NCBI GenBank assembly: GCA_934466455.1 | Contig: CAKSLF010000010.1 | Location: 7,286 to 71,285, forward strand | Length of the DNA: 64,000 nt | DNA from: an uncultured Oscillospiraceae bacterium | Lineage (GTDB): Bacteria > Bacillota > Clostridia > Oscillospirales > Ruminococcaceae | Direction of reading: 5' to 3' | Shown here: positions 1-8,006 of the stretch, one piece after another | Layout of the letters: every line of letters begins with the position of its first letter | Position numbering within the stretch: the stretch's first letter is position 1 | Notes under the pieces: model-generated | Databases searched by the model: none | Seen by the model: only the letters and a program-made list of their open reading frames with translations | What the model was told of the DNA's origin: nothing | Program-made: the position numbers and the translations under genes

Positions 1-94
1 CCGTCCAAAAAATATTTTACGGCAGCACGGTATTTTTTTCAATAGCCGGGACCAAACATCGCAAAAACGGTCATATTTTTTATTTTACGACGGC

Positions 95-131
95 AAAAAC
101 CCGGCAAGCGGAAACCGCCTGCCGGGCTTTT
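95..131. terminator. Rho-independent terminator of a gene left of the window
   Basis: A 12-bp stem with one mismatch (arms about 100-111 and 115-126) around an AAA loop is flanked by A-run and T-run. It probably ends a transcript entering from the left edge; its A-rich left flank would also let it act leftward. Confidence 0.6.
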
Positions 132-152
132 GGCAAAATACAGGAGAATAGA

Positions 153-329
153 ATGTTTGTTACTTTTGTGTGCGCCTTTTCAAAGCGTCACAGCGGTTTT
201 TATGCGCAGCTCCCTCGCTTTGCGCCCTCCGCTGTATTTATGTTAAACCTTGCCGAAAGCTTTTTCAATAGAATCCGGCAAAGAGAGCAATTTCGGAAGC
301 AAAAAAGCCGTTTTGGAAATGTTTTTTGA
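153..329 (+). CDS. Doubtful 58-residue ORF after terminator
   Basis: An ATG follows AGGAG (142-146) at six bases, and the frame stays open for 58 codons. The predicted peptide is basic, has no signal or recognisable domain and resembles no family I know. It lies between a terminator and the ATP synthase promoter with no promoter of its own that I can see. Apart from this ORF, positions 132-420 hold nothing I can support. It may be chance. Confidence 0.2.
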   Translation: MFVTFVCAFSKRHSGFYAQLPRFAPSAVFMLNLAESFFNRIRQREQFRKQKSRFGNVF

Positions 330-420
330 AAAAGGAAATACGCCCTTCGTCTTTTTAAGCAAATTTTACCGAAATATGAACGATTCTATATAAATAGGTT
401 AAATAGTAAACAGATTTGCG

Positions 421-449
421 TTGACAGTAGCTGCAAGTTCTGCTATAAT
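421..449 (+). promoter_or_regulatory. Consensus sigma-A promoter of the ATP synthase operon
   Basis: TTGACA at 421-426 and TATAAT at 444-449 are both perfect and separated by 17 bp. Transcription would start near 456, about 400 bases upstream of atpB. Confidence 0.85.
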
Positions 450-455
450 TGCAGC

Positions 456-854
456 CATAGGGATCGTATCTGCGTAAACGCAGGCGGTCCTTAAAGGTTT
501 TTTGTGAAAAATATACATTTCACGGCTTTGCTTTTGTATCTTGCGATATAAAAACGGAGGGGCGCGTATTTTTTTGATGAAAAGAACCCGTTCTTTTCTT
601 GCCAAAAGAAGAAAGCACAATGTTTTTTTGCAAACAGCGGTGAATAAAAAAGGAGGATGGTGTTTTTTCCAAGGCAAAAAGGCAATTTCTTTTTTTCTCA
701 AAAATGCGCATCAACTGCCGGGGCAAAGCATACGGCTATACGCAAAAACAGCTTCACGGTTCTTTTTTGGGAAGTCCGGGGGCTTTTATTATGCCGTTAA
801 AGAAGCCTGATGTTTTTTGCCAAAAATAAATCAATCGAGGTGAGTTTTTATCTG
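456..854 (+). other. Long untranslated leader of the atp operon
   Basis: About 400 bases lie between the predicted transcription start and the atpB start. An 89-codon ORF (541-810, TTG start) occupies much of it, ending in TGATG. Its product is basic and low-complexity and does not look like AtpI or AtpZ, the genes that often precede atpB. Its best ribosome site (GGAGGGG, 555-561) is 12-15 bases from any usable in-frame start. I treat the stretch as leader, possibly regulatory. I could not identify a known riboswitch in it. Confidence 0.4.
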
Positions 855-1691
855 ATGAGCCCCAAAAAACTCAACGGAAAAACGATTTATCTTATTGTTT
901 GGGCGGCACTTATTTTAGTTATCCTTGCAAGTATTTTCATTATCGGTCTTCCCTCCGGCGAAAAGGCGGAAACCATAAAGGAAGTAATGCGCGACGGAGT
1001 TCTTCATGAGGATAATAAAATAAGTCTGTTTGGTCTTTTGGTAAACCCTGCGCTTATTTCCGCATACATAGTAAGCGCAGTGCTTATTCTTGCCGCTGTA
1101 ATTATAAGGATTTTTGTTATTCCGCATTTCAAAACCGTTCCGGGAAAAGCCCAGCTTATCATCGAGGAGCTTGTCGGCTTTTTCTCCGGCATGGCAAAAT
1201 CGAACAGCCCGCACAAAACGCCTATTGTAGGCGCATACATATTCGGCGCAGGCTGCTATATCTTTTTCAGCACAATATTTGAGCTGCTCGGTATTCAGGC
1301 TGTAACGACAAAGGGACATTCCATTGCGCTTCCCGCTCCCATTGCGGACATTAACGGCGCAATCGCCATGGGCGTTACATCTTATCTGTTTATTCTTATT
1401 GCCGGTGCGGTTTGCAACGGCGCAAAGGGCGTTCTTGGCGTGCTGAAGGATTTTTCCCTTCCGATTTCCATGAGCTTCCGTCTTTTCGGCGCATTGCTCA
1501 GCGGACTTCTTGTAACGGAGCTTGTTTATTACTATGTATCGCTAAGCTTCGTTCTTCCGGTATTTGTCGGCGTTATGTTTACATTGCTCCACGCCGCAAT
1601 ACAGACCTATGTTCTTACAACACTTGTTTCGATATTCTATGGCGAGGCCGTTGAGCCAAAGCCCAAAAAAATCAAAGAAAAGAAGGCTTGA
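855..1691 (+). CDS. atpB: F-type ATP synthase subunit a
   Basis: This is the membrane stator subunit forming the two ion half-channels against the c-ring. The 278-residue product has multiple hydrophobic helices. The essential arginine is visible in SFRLFGALLSG (about residue 209), and the last-helix motif in IQTYVLTTL. The tail is Lys-rich. I start at ATG 855 because GAGGTGAG (837-844) sits ten bases upstream; an in-frame ATG at 810 has no such site. It is the first gene of the atp operon, six bases before atpE. Confidence 0.95.
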   Translation: MSPKKLNGKTIYLIVWAALILVILASIFIIGLPSGEKAETIKEVMRDGVLHEDNKISLFGLLVNPALISAYIVSAVLILAAVIIRIFVIPHFKTVPGKAQLIIEELVGFFSGMAKSNSPHKTPIVGAYIFGAGCYIFFSTIFELLGIQAVTTKGHSIALPAPIADINGAIAMGVTSYLFILIAGAVCNGAKGVLGVLKDFSLPISMSFRLFGALLSGLLVTELVYYYVSLSFVLPVFVGVMFTLLHAAIQTYVLTTLVSIFYGEAVEPKPKKIKEKKA

Positions 1692-1697
1692 TTTATT

Positions 1698-2075
1698 ATG
1701 AAACATTCTAAAATATTCTCTGTTGCACTTGCACTTATCGTTGCTCTTACCCTTGTTTTTGCAATGAGCGTAACCGCCTTTGCCGAAGAAGCTCCCGCCG
1801 ACGAAACCGCCGTTGCCACAGAAGCCGCAACCGAAGTTTCCGAAGATAACACCACAAGCACAAAAGCAATCGCCTCCGCAGCGATCGTCGGCGTTGTTGC
1901 AACCGCAGGCGCAATCGGCATGGCGGTTTCCATCGCAAAAACCGCAGAGAGCATGGCTCGCCAGCCCGAAGCAGCCGGAAAAATCAACTCCGCAATGATG
2001 CTTGGTCTTGTATTTATCGAAACCGCAATCATTTACGCCCTTATCATCGCAATCCTCATCATATTCGTTCTTTAA
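1698..2075 (+). CDS. atpE: F-type ATP synthase subunit c with N-terminal leader
   Basis: This is the rotor-ring subunit. The mature hairpin corresponds to about residues 55-125, with the conserved loop ARQPE (87-91) and the ion-binding Glu108 in the second helix, followed by Thr109 and Tyr113. The helix-1 position that carries Gln in sodium-binding c subunits is Met, so protons are the likelier ion, though this is not certain. Unusually, about 54 extra residues precede the hairpin: a typical signal peptide (hydrophobic core 8-22, AFA before Glu30) and an acidic Ala/Thr/Glu-rich linker. This suggests signal-peptide-guided insertion and later cleavage. The 125 residues compare with 70-90 usually. 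Confidence 0.93.
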   Translation: MKHSKIFSVALALIVALTLVFAMSVTAFAEEAPADETAVATEAATEVSEDNTTSTKAIASAAIVGVVATAGAIGMAVSIAKTAESMARQPEAAGKINSAMMLGLVFIETAIIYALIIAILIIFVL

Positions 2076-2090
2076 TCAGAGGTGCATAAT

Positions 2091-2600
2091 ATGCCGTTAA
2101 ACATTGATTTTACGCAGGTGCTTCTGCACATGCTCAACTTTGTTATTCTTGCGGGTGCGCTTGGATTTTTCCTCTTTAAGCCGGTTGCAAAATTTATGGA
2201 CGACCGCCAAAAGCATTTTGAGGAAACCGCAAGAGCGAACGAGGCAGTCGCAAAGGCAAACGAAGATATGAAAGCGGAATATGAGCAAAAGCTTGAAGCC
2301 GCAAAAACCGAAATTGCGGATATGCGCCGCAACGCCGAAAAGGAAGCCGCAAAATCCGCAAACGAATACATAGACGAAGCTCATCAAAAAGCAAACACCA
2401 TAATCGCCGCAGCGGAAGCCGAGGCGGAAAAGCGCAAGGAAAGCATTCTCGATTCTGCACAGGCGGAAATAAGCGAGCTTGTTCTTTCCGCAACGCAAAA
2501 GCTTTTGAGCGATACCGTTACCCCGGAGCGCAACAGTGCTCTTTATGATGAATTTATCCGCCGCACAGATAAAACCGTGGCAGACAAGAGGAAATCCTGA
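2091..2600 (+). CDS. atpF: F-type ATP synthase subunit b
   Basis: This is the peripheral stalk subunit, a dimer holding F1 to the membrane. One N-terminal membrane helix (about residues 10-28) is followed by a long charged Ala/Glu/Lys-rich coiled coil to the C-terminus. At 169 residues it has normal length. ATG 2091 is six bases after AGAGGTG; an in-frame GTG at 2082 overlaps that site and is less likely. The stop shares one base with the next start (TGATG), so translation is probably coupled to the alpha fusion gene, whose extra domain would be its partner. Confidence 0.93.
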   Translation: MPLNIDFTQVLLHMLNFVILAGALGFFLFKPVAKFMDDRQKHFEETARANEAVAKANEDMKAEYEQKLEAAKTEIADMRRNAEKEAAKSANEYIDEAHQKANTIIAAAEAEAEKRKESILDSAQAEISELVLSATQKLLSDTVTPERNSALYDEFIRRTDKTVADKRKS

Positions 2601-4387
2601 TGAAGCATAATAACGATATTTTCATTCCTGACAAGGATTCTGCGAAAAAGGTTCTTCAGGTTGAAATCGACTGCATTACTCCCCCAAGCGACGAGCAAAA
2701 GGAAAAAATACGCAGCTTTATGCTTGAGCAGTACAAGGTTGACGAAGTCGACTTTATTATAAAGATAGACCCTTCCGTTGTCGGCGGATTCCGCATTTTT
2801 GCGGGCGACGACAACTACGACTGGACTACCCTTGGGCGTATACGCCAGCTTCGCAAATCCTTTCAGTCCCTTACAAAAGAAAAGGAACCCGATAAAATCA
2901 TCTCCCTTTTGCGGGAGGATATAAACAGCTTTGACCTTGACGCCGGTCAGCAGCAGGTGGGCTTTGTTCTCACCGTCGGCGACGGAATTGCCGTTATTGA
3001 AGGTCTGCACGACCTTGAATACGGCGAGATTGTCCTCTTTGACTGCGGAATTAAGGGCATGGCGCAGGATATTCGTACCGACGGCACAACCGGTATTGTT
3101 CTTTTCGGCGACGACAGCGACATTGTCGAGGGCACCCGTGTTCTTCGCACCCGCCGCACCGCAGGTATTCCGATAAGCAACCGCGTCCTCGGAAGAATGA
3201 TAGACCCCCTTGGCAGCCCTGTTGACGGCGGAGAGCCTATCGGCGCAAAGGAATATTTTCCTATCGAGCGTCCCGCTCCCGGAATTGTTGAGCGCAAAGG
3301 TGTTGACCGTCCGCTTGAAACCGGCGTTCTTGTAATCGACTCCATGTTCCCTATCGGTCGTGGTCAGCGTGAGCTTATAATCGGCGACCACCAAACCGGT
3401 AAAACCTCCATTGCCATAGACACCATTATGAACCAAAAGGGCAAAAATGTTGTCTGTGTCTATGTTGCAATCGGTCAAAAGGCAAGCACCATCGCAAGAG
3501 TTGCCGCAACTCTTGAAAAAGCCGGCGCAATGGATTACACCGTTATTATCTCCTCCCCGGCAAGCGACCCCGCTTCTTTGCAGTATATTGCTCCGTATGC
3601 GGGCTGCGCCGTTGCCGAATACTTTATGTATCACGGAAGAGATACCCTTGTTGTTTACGATGACCTTTCCAAGCACGCCGTTGCCTACCGTACCCTGAGC
3701 CTTCTTCTTGAGCGTGCTCCCGGTCGTGAAGCATACCCCGGCGATGTTTTCTATCTCCATTCCAGACTTTTGGAGCGTTCCGCACAGCTTTCCGATGAGC
3801 TTGGCGGCGGAAGCATGACCGCTCTGCCAATAGTAGAAACCCAGGCGGGCGATGTTTCCGCATACATTCCCACAAACATAATCTCCATAACCGACGGACA
3901 GATTTTCCTTGAAAGCGAGCTGTTCTTTGCCGGTCAGCGTCCCGCAGTCAACATAGGACTTTCCGTTTCCCGTGTCGGCGGCGCAGCGCAAACAAAGATT
4001 ATGAAAAAATCCGTCGGCACAATCCGTCTTGACCTTGCGCAGTACCGTGAAATGAAGGTATTTGCCCAGTTTGGCGGCGACCTTGACGAGCAGACTCTGC
4101 GTGAACTTAAATACGGCGAAAGCCTTATGCAGCTTCTCTGCCAGCCGAACGGCACCTCCATGACCATGCGTGAGCAGGTAATCACCCTTATCTGTGCGCA
4201 GGAAAAGCTGTTTGTGAACATTCCCGCAAAGAAAATCAAAGCCTTCCAGCGTGAGCTTCTTGAGCATTTTGAGCACGGCTGCACTACCCTTTGCCTTAAA
4301 ATTGACCAAAGCAAAACCCTTACCGATGAGATAAAAAGCGGCATAGTCGATGAGGCAAAGGCGTTTCTTTCCGCCTACCGCTTTTAA
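2600..4387 (+). CDS. atpA: ATP synthase alpha subunit fused to delta C-terminal domain
   Basis: At 595 residues it is about 90 longer than ordinary alpha. Residues 15-90 match the C-terminal (b-binding) domain of delta/OSCP: a SDEQKEKI helix, KIDPSVVGGFRI, then a LGRIRQLRKSF helix. After about five linker residues (91-95) normal alpha begins (EPDKIISLLREDINSFD). The Walker A GDHQTGKTS is at 262-270, shifted by the size of the insert. No separate delta gene exists in the operon and the N-terminal domain of delta, which normally grips alpha, is absent. An AGAGGA site and one-base overlap with atpF support the start at 2600. I found no internal start with a ribosome site that would give unfused alpha. 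The alpha call is certain and the fusion very likely. Confidence 0.95.
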   Translation: MKHNNDIFIPDKDSAKKVLQVEIDCITPPSDEQKEKIRSFMLEQYKVDEVDFIIKIDPSVVGGFRIFAGDDNYDWTTLGRIRQLRKSFQSLTKEKEPDKIISLLREDINSFDLDAGQQQVGFVLTVGDGIAVIEGLHDLEYGEIVLFDCGIKGMAQDIRTDGTTGIVLFGDDSDIVEGTRVLRTRRTAGIPISNRVLGRMIDPLGSPVDGGEPIGAKEYFPIERPAPGIVERKGVDRPLETGVLVIDSMFPIGRGQRELIIGDHQTGKTSIAIDTIMNQKGKNVVCVYVAIGQKASTIARVAATLEKAGAMDYTVIISSPASDPASLQYIAPYAGCAVAEYFMYHGRDTLVVYDDLSKHAVAYRTLSLLLERAPGREAYPGDVFYLHSRLLERSAQLSDELGGGSMTALPIVETQAGDVSAYIPTNIISITDGQIFLESELFFAGQRPAVNIGLSVSRVGGAAQTKIMKKSVGTIRLDLAQYREMKVFAQFGGDLDEQTLRELKYGESLMQLLCQPNGTSMTMREQVITLICAQEKLFVNIPAKKIKAFQRELLEHFEHGCTTLCLKIDQSKTLTDEIKSGIVDEAKAFLSAYRF

Positions 4388-4409
4388 TTGACGGAAGGGA
4401 GATGAAATC

Positions 4410-5351
4410 ATGGCGACTTCAAGCGAATTGAAATCAAGAATGAGCAGCATTAGTGAAACCAAAAAGGTCACCAATGCAATGTATATGATTTCTTCCGTCA
4501 AAATGCGCCGGGCAAAATGCGATATGCTTGAAACCCACCCCTATTTTACCGCATTGAAAAAAGAAATCACCGAGCTCTTGCGTTATATTCCGGAAACACA
4601 GAACCGCTATTTCCGCACAAAGCAAAAAACGGACGGTATACGCCACGGACTTTTGCTTGTAACCTCCGACAAAGGGCTTGCGGGCGGATATAACCAAAAC
4701 GCCATAAGCATGGCGGAGGATTTTGCAAGGCAAAACCCCGGCACAACTTTCTTTATTGTCGGAGAATACGGTCGGCAGCATTTCGCAAGCAAAAATATCC
4801 CATATGACGCAGACTTTGAATTTTCGGCAGCCACCGCCACTATGTGGCAGGCAAGGCGCATTTGTCTTTATATCCTTGAGTATTTTAATACAGGCAAGCT
4901 TGATGACATAAGCATCATTTACAGCGACCCGGAAGCGGGCAACGGCAGCGAATGTCAGCTTCAATGCCTCCTCCCTCTTGAGCGAAGCAGCTTTCGCCCG
5001 GAGGAAGGCGTTTCCGAGCAGGCGACAAAGGACGATTGGAACGCAAAGGAGTTTTATCCCGACCCGAACACCGTTCTTGACTGCGTTGTTCCAAGCTATC
5101 TTGCCGGTTACATATACAGCTCCCTCATCGACAGCTATTTTGACGAGCAGGAAGCCCGTATGTCCGCAATGAGCGTTGCCGGAAAAAACGCCGAGGATAT
5201 GATAAAGCAGCTTAAAATCGAGTATAACCGTGTTCGTCAGGCAAAAATCACCAGAGAAATGGTGGAGATAGCCTCCGGCGCAAGAGCACTTAAAAACAAG
5301 CGTCAAAAGATGCAAAGCGAGGGACACAGACTTGAACAATCAAACCAGTGA
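4410..5351 (+). CDS. atpG: F-type ATP synthase subunit gamma
   Basis: This is the central shaft of F1. The N-terminal helix (ELKSRMSSISETKKVTNAMY) and the C-terminal helix (RQAKITREMVEIASGARAL) are the two conserved coiled-coil strands of the family. The 313 residues are slightly above the usual 285-295. ATG 4410 follows GGAG at 4397-4400. The gene ends 20 bases inside atpD. Confidence 0.94.
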   Translation: MATSSELKSRMSSISETKKVTNAMYMISSVKMRRAKCDMLETHPYFTALKKEITELLRYIPETQNRYFRTKQKTDGIRHGLLLVTSDKGLAGGYNQNAISMAEDFARQNPGTTFFIVGEYGRQHFASKNIPYDADFEFSAATATMWQARRICLYILEYFNTGKLDDISIIYSDPEAGNGSECQLQCLLPLERSSFRPEEGVSEQATKDDWNAKEFYPDPNTVLDCVVPSYLAGYIYSSLIDSYFDEQEARMSAMSVAGKNAEDMIKQLKIEYNRVRQAKITREMVEIASGARALKNKRQKMQSEGHRLEQSNQ

Positions 5352-6744
5352 TATAAAACACACGGGCAGAATTGCCGGAATTAACGGACCCGTTGTGGAT
5401 ATTGCCTTTGATAAAGGCACACTGCCGAGGATAAGAGAAGAGCTTTATCTTTATGTCGGCAAGGAAAAGCGCATTATGGAGGTTTCTCAGCATATAGGCG
5501 ACGGCTTTGTCCGCTGCATAATGCTTGGACCAAGCGAGGGGCTTTTCCGTGGAATGGAGGTTTTTTCAACCGGCGCACCAATCTCCGTTCCCGTTGGCGA
5601 GCAGGTTCTCGGCAGGCTTTTTAATGTTCTCGGCGAACCGATAGACGGCGGCGGACCGCTGCTCGACGATTCCCAGAGAAGATGTATTTATAAACCCGCC
5701 CCGCCCTATTCCGAACGCAAAAACGCCGAAGAAATCATGGAAACCGGCATTAAGGTAATCGACCTTCTTGCCCCATATGTCAAAGGCGGAAAAATCGGTC
5801 TTTTCGGCGGCGCAGGAGTCGGAAAAACCGTACTTATCCAGGAGCTTATCCATAATATTGCAACCGAGCACGGCGGATACTCCGTATTCACCGGCGTCGG
5901 CGAACGCAGCCGCGAGGGCAACGACCTTTGGACGGAGATGCGTGCAAGCGGCGTTCTTGATAAAACTGCGCTTGTATTCGGTCAGATGAACGAGGCTCCC
6001 GGCGTTCGTATGAGAGTAGCCCTTTCCGGACTTTCCGTTGCGGAATATTTCCGTGACGAATGTCATAAAGATGTTCTGCTCTTTATCGACAATATTTTCA
6101 GATTTATTCAGGCAGGCTCCGAGGTTTCCACCCTTCTCGGAAGAATGCCCAGCGCAGTCGGCTATCAGCCGACCCTCGCCAACGACCTTGGCGAGCTTGA
6201 GGAGCGAATTGCCTCCACAAAGAGCGGTTCCATCACCTCCGTTCAGGCGATTTATGTCCCTGCGGACGACCTTACGGACCCTGCCCCGGCAACGACCTTC
6301 TCTCACCTTGACGCAACAACCGTTTTGAGCAGAAAAATTGCCGAGCTTGGTATTTACCCTGCCGTTGACCCGCTTGAATCCGCTTCCCGTATTCTTGAAC
6401 CGGGCATTGTCGGCGAGGAGCATTACGAAACCGCCCGCCGTGTTCAGGAGGTTCTTGAGCATTACAAGGAGCTTCAGGATATTATAGCAATTCTCGGTAT
6501 GGATGAACTTGGCGATGAGGATAAGCTTACCGTTCACCGGGCAAGAAAGATCCAGCGTTTTCTCTCCCAGCCGTTCAGCGTTGCGGAAAAGTTTACCGGT
6601 GTTCCCGGAGTTTATGTTCCGCTTTCCGAAACAATCCGCGGCTTCAAAGCCATTGTTGACGGAGAAATGGACGAATATCCGGAGGCGGCGTTCTTTAATG
6701 TCGGCGTAATCGATGATGTTCCGAAAAAAGCGGCAACGCTTTGA
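5332..6744 (+). CDS. atpD: F-type ATP synthase subunit beta
   Basis: This is the catalytic F1 subunit. The 470 residues are standard. The Walker A loop GGAGVGKTV spans 159-167, GERSREGNDL follows, and the catalytic-site loop around LLFIDNIFRF is present. Translation starts at TTG 5332, eight bases after GAGGG, inside the end of atpG (20-base overlap). This fixes its position directly after gamma in the usual order. Confidence 0.97.
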   Translation: MNNQTSDIKHTGRIAGINGPVVDIAFDKGTLPRIREELYLYVGKEKRIMEVSQHIGDGFVRCIMLGPSEGLFRGMEVFSTGAPISVPVGEQVLGRLFNVLGEPIDGGGPLLDDSQRRCIYKPAPPYSERKNAEEIMETGIKVIDLLAPYVKGGKIGLFGGAGVGKTVLIQELIHNIATEHGGYSVFTGVGERSREGNDLWTEMRASGVLDKTALVFGQMNEAPGVRMRVALSGLSVAEYFRDECHKDVLLFIDNIFRFIQAGSEVSTLLGRMPSAVGYQPTLANDLGELEERIASTKSGSITSVQAIYVPADDLTDPAPATTFSHLDATTVLSRKIAELGIYPAVDPLESASRILEPGIVGEEHYETARRVQEVLEHYKELQDIIAILGMDELGDEDKLTVHRARKIQRFLSQPFSVAEKFTGVPGVYVPLSETIRGFKAIVDGEMDEYPEAAFFNVGVIDDVPKKAATL

Positions 6745-6762
6745 TGAAAGGAGCGGGTTCTT

Positions 6763-7194
6763 TTGGCTTCTACCTTTCATCTTGACCTTCTTTCGCCGGA
6801 ACGGGCTTTTTATTCCGGCGAGTGTACTTCCCTGATTGTTCCGGTAAGCGACGGCATGATGGGAATTATGGCGAACCGTTCGCCTATGACTGCGGCGATT
6901 TTTGAAGGTCAGCTTTCTTTTACAAAGCCGGACGGCGAAACCGTTGTTTGCGCAGTTACAAGAGGAATGCTTGATGTTTCCGGCGGAAACGCAACCGCCC
7001 TTTGCGGCGAGGTTATCCTTCCGGATGAAATTGATGTGGAACGGGAAATGCAATTTGTTCAAAAGGCGGAGGAACGCCTGAAAAACATTCAGAACCACCA
7101 CGAATATGTTATGTCAAAGCTTTCTTTGGCAGACGCAATGAACAATCTTCAGGTAAAACGCCGCAACTCCAGAATTAACGGCAAGCTTAAATAA
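6763..7194 (+). CDS. atpC: F-type ATP synthase subunit epsilon
   Basis: This is the regulatory subunit at the foot of the shaft. The N-terminal beta-sandwich (FHLDLLSPERAFYSGE, then SDGMMGIMANRSPM) and the C-terminal two-helix region (EEIDVERE-like through DAMNNLQVKR) follow the family layout in 143 residues. The start is TTG 6763, nine bases after AAAGGAG. It is the last gene of the operon and is followed by a strong terminator. Confidence 0.93.
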   Translation: MASTFHLDLLSPERAFYSGECTSLIVPVSDGMMGIMANRSPMTAAIFEGQLSFTKPDGETVVCAVTRGMLDVSGGNATALCGEVILPDEIDVEREMQFVQKAEERLKNIQNHHEYVMSKLSLADAMNNLQVKRRNSRINGKLK

Positions 7195-7233
7195 AAAAAC
7201 TCGGTGCTCAAATTTGAGCACCGAGTTTTTTTG
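7194..7233 (+). terminator. Terminator of the atp operon, a perfect 30-bp palindrome
   Basis: Positions 7198-7227 form a perfect inverted repeat, flanked by A-run and T-run. Its centre is GTGCTCAAATTTGAGCAC, an inverted pair of the word that recurs elsewhere in the window. It could also stop leftward transcripts. Confidence 0.9.
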
Positions 7234-7315
7234 TACGCAATAATCTTATGCTAAAAATGAGCACGTTTTTTTATTTTACATTCTGTGTGCTTCATTTGAG
7301 CACGAGCCGCTTTTA

Positions 7316-7993
7316 TTACTTTTCTGCCCAATCTGAAAGGCGGTCAAGGCCCTCTTTGCTGCCGGAAACAAAGATTTTATCTCCGGTTTTGAAGGAATAA
7401 TCCGGATGTACGGTTTCAATAAGTGTGCTTCCGCTTTCTATTGCAATAATATTTACACCAAATTTTCCGCGGAAGTTTGTTTCCTTTACGGTTTTGCCCA
7501 CCGCCTTTTCCGGAATGAGTATCTTTGAAATATTGAGCTTTTCGCTGAGCTGGATAAAATCAAGCGTACGTGAAGCTTCAAGCCTGTGCGCAAGTCGGAT
7601 CGCCATATCACGCTCCGGATAAACCACCTCTGCGCCGAGCTTTTCAAGAATTTCGCCATGCTCGGCACTGGTTGCCTTTGAAATTACCGTGGGTATTCCG
7701 AAGCCCACAAGATTCAGCGTAACGAGAATCGAGGTATCCAGAGCCTCGCCGATGCACACAACCGCAACGCTGCTGTTCTGTATGCCGGTTTCGAGCAGGG
7801 TTTTCTTATCGAGGTTCCTCACCACAAAGGCGTTCTCCGTAAGGTCGCGCATTTCCCGCACCTTTTCCTCGTCCTTGTCAAGGACTATCAAATCCGCACC
7901 GCTTTCCGCAAGTTCCCTTGCAAGGGCACTTCCGAAGCGTCCGAGACCGATTATTCCGTAGGTTGTATCCTCTTTTTTATTTTTTCCAAACAT
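7316..7993 (-). CDS. ktrA: KtrA/TrkA-type potassium channel regulatory protein
   Basis: This is the cytoplasmic RCK gating subunit of a K+ uptake system. The N-terminal Rossmann domain shows GLGRFGSALARELAESG and an acidic residue at the end of the second strand (VLDKDEEK), suited to NAD(H) or ATP binding. The C-terminal half is an RCK_C/TrkA_C domain, the part that binds c-di-AMP in the Staphylococcus aureus protein. I start at ATG 7993 (GGGAGG five bases upstream); an in-frame upstream ATG overlaps ktrB and lacks a site. It lies 13 bases after ktrB. Confidence 0.9.
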   Translation of the reverse strand: MFGKNKKEDTTYGIIGLGRFGSALARELAESGADLIVLDKDEEKVREMRDLTENAFVVRNLDKKTLLETGIQNSSVAVVCIGEALDTSILVTLNLVGFGIPTVISKATSAEHGEILEKLGAEVVYPERDMAIRLAHRLEASRTLDFIQLSEKLNISKILIPEKAVGKTVKETNFRGKFGVNIIAIESGSTLIETVHPDYSFKTGDKIFVSGSKEGLDRLSDWAEK

Positions 7994-8006
7994 AAAATCC
8001 TCCCAA

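Noticed and set aside
541..810. 89-codon ORF as atpI or atpZ
   Set aside because: The product is basic, low in complexity and has no membrane-helix pattern of AtpI. Ribosome-site spacing is poor. I left it as part of the leader.
1698..2075. Sodium-type c-ring
   Set aside because: Glu108, Thr109 and Tyr113 fit, but the helix-1 Gln of sodium-binding rings is Met. The evidence is not enough to call sodium coupling.
2543..4501. 652-codon minus-strand open frame opposite atpA
   Set aside because: It is antisense to the ATP synthase alpha gene, has no ribosome site and encodes no recognisable domain. Long antisense frames recur here opposite GC-biased genes (also 20081-21709 opposite lysS and 36818-38353 opposite the desulfurase gene).
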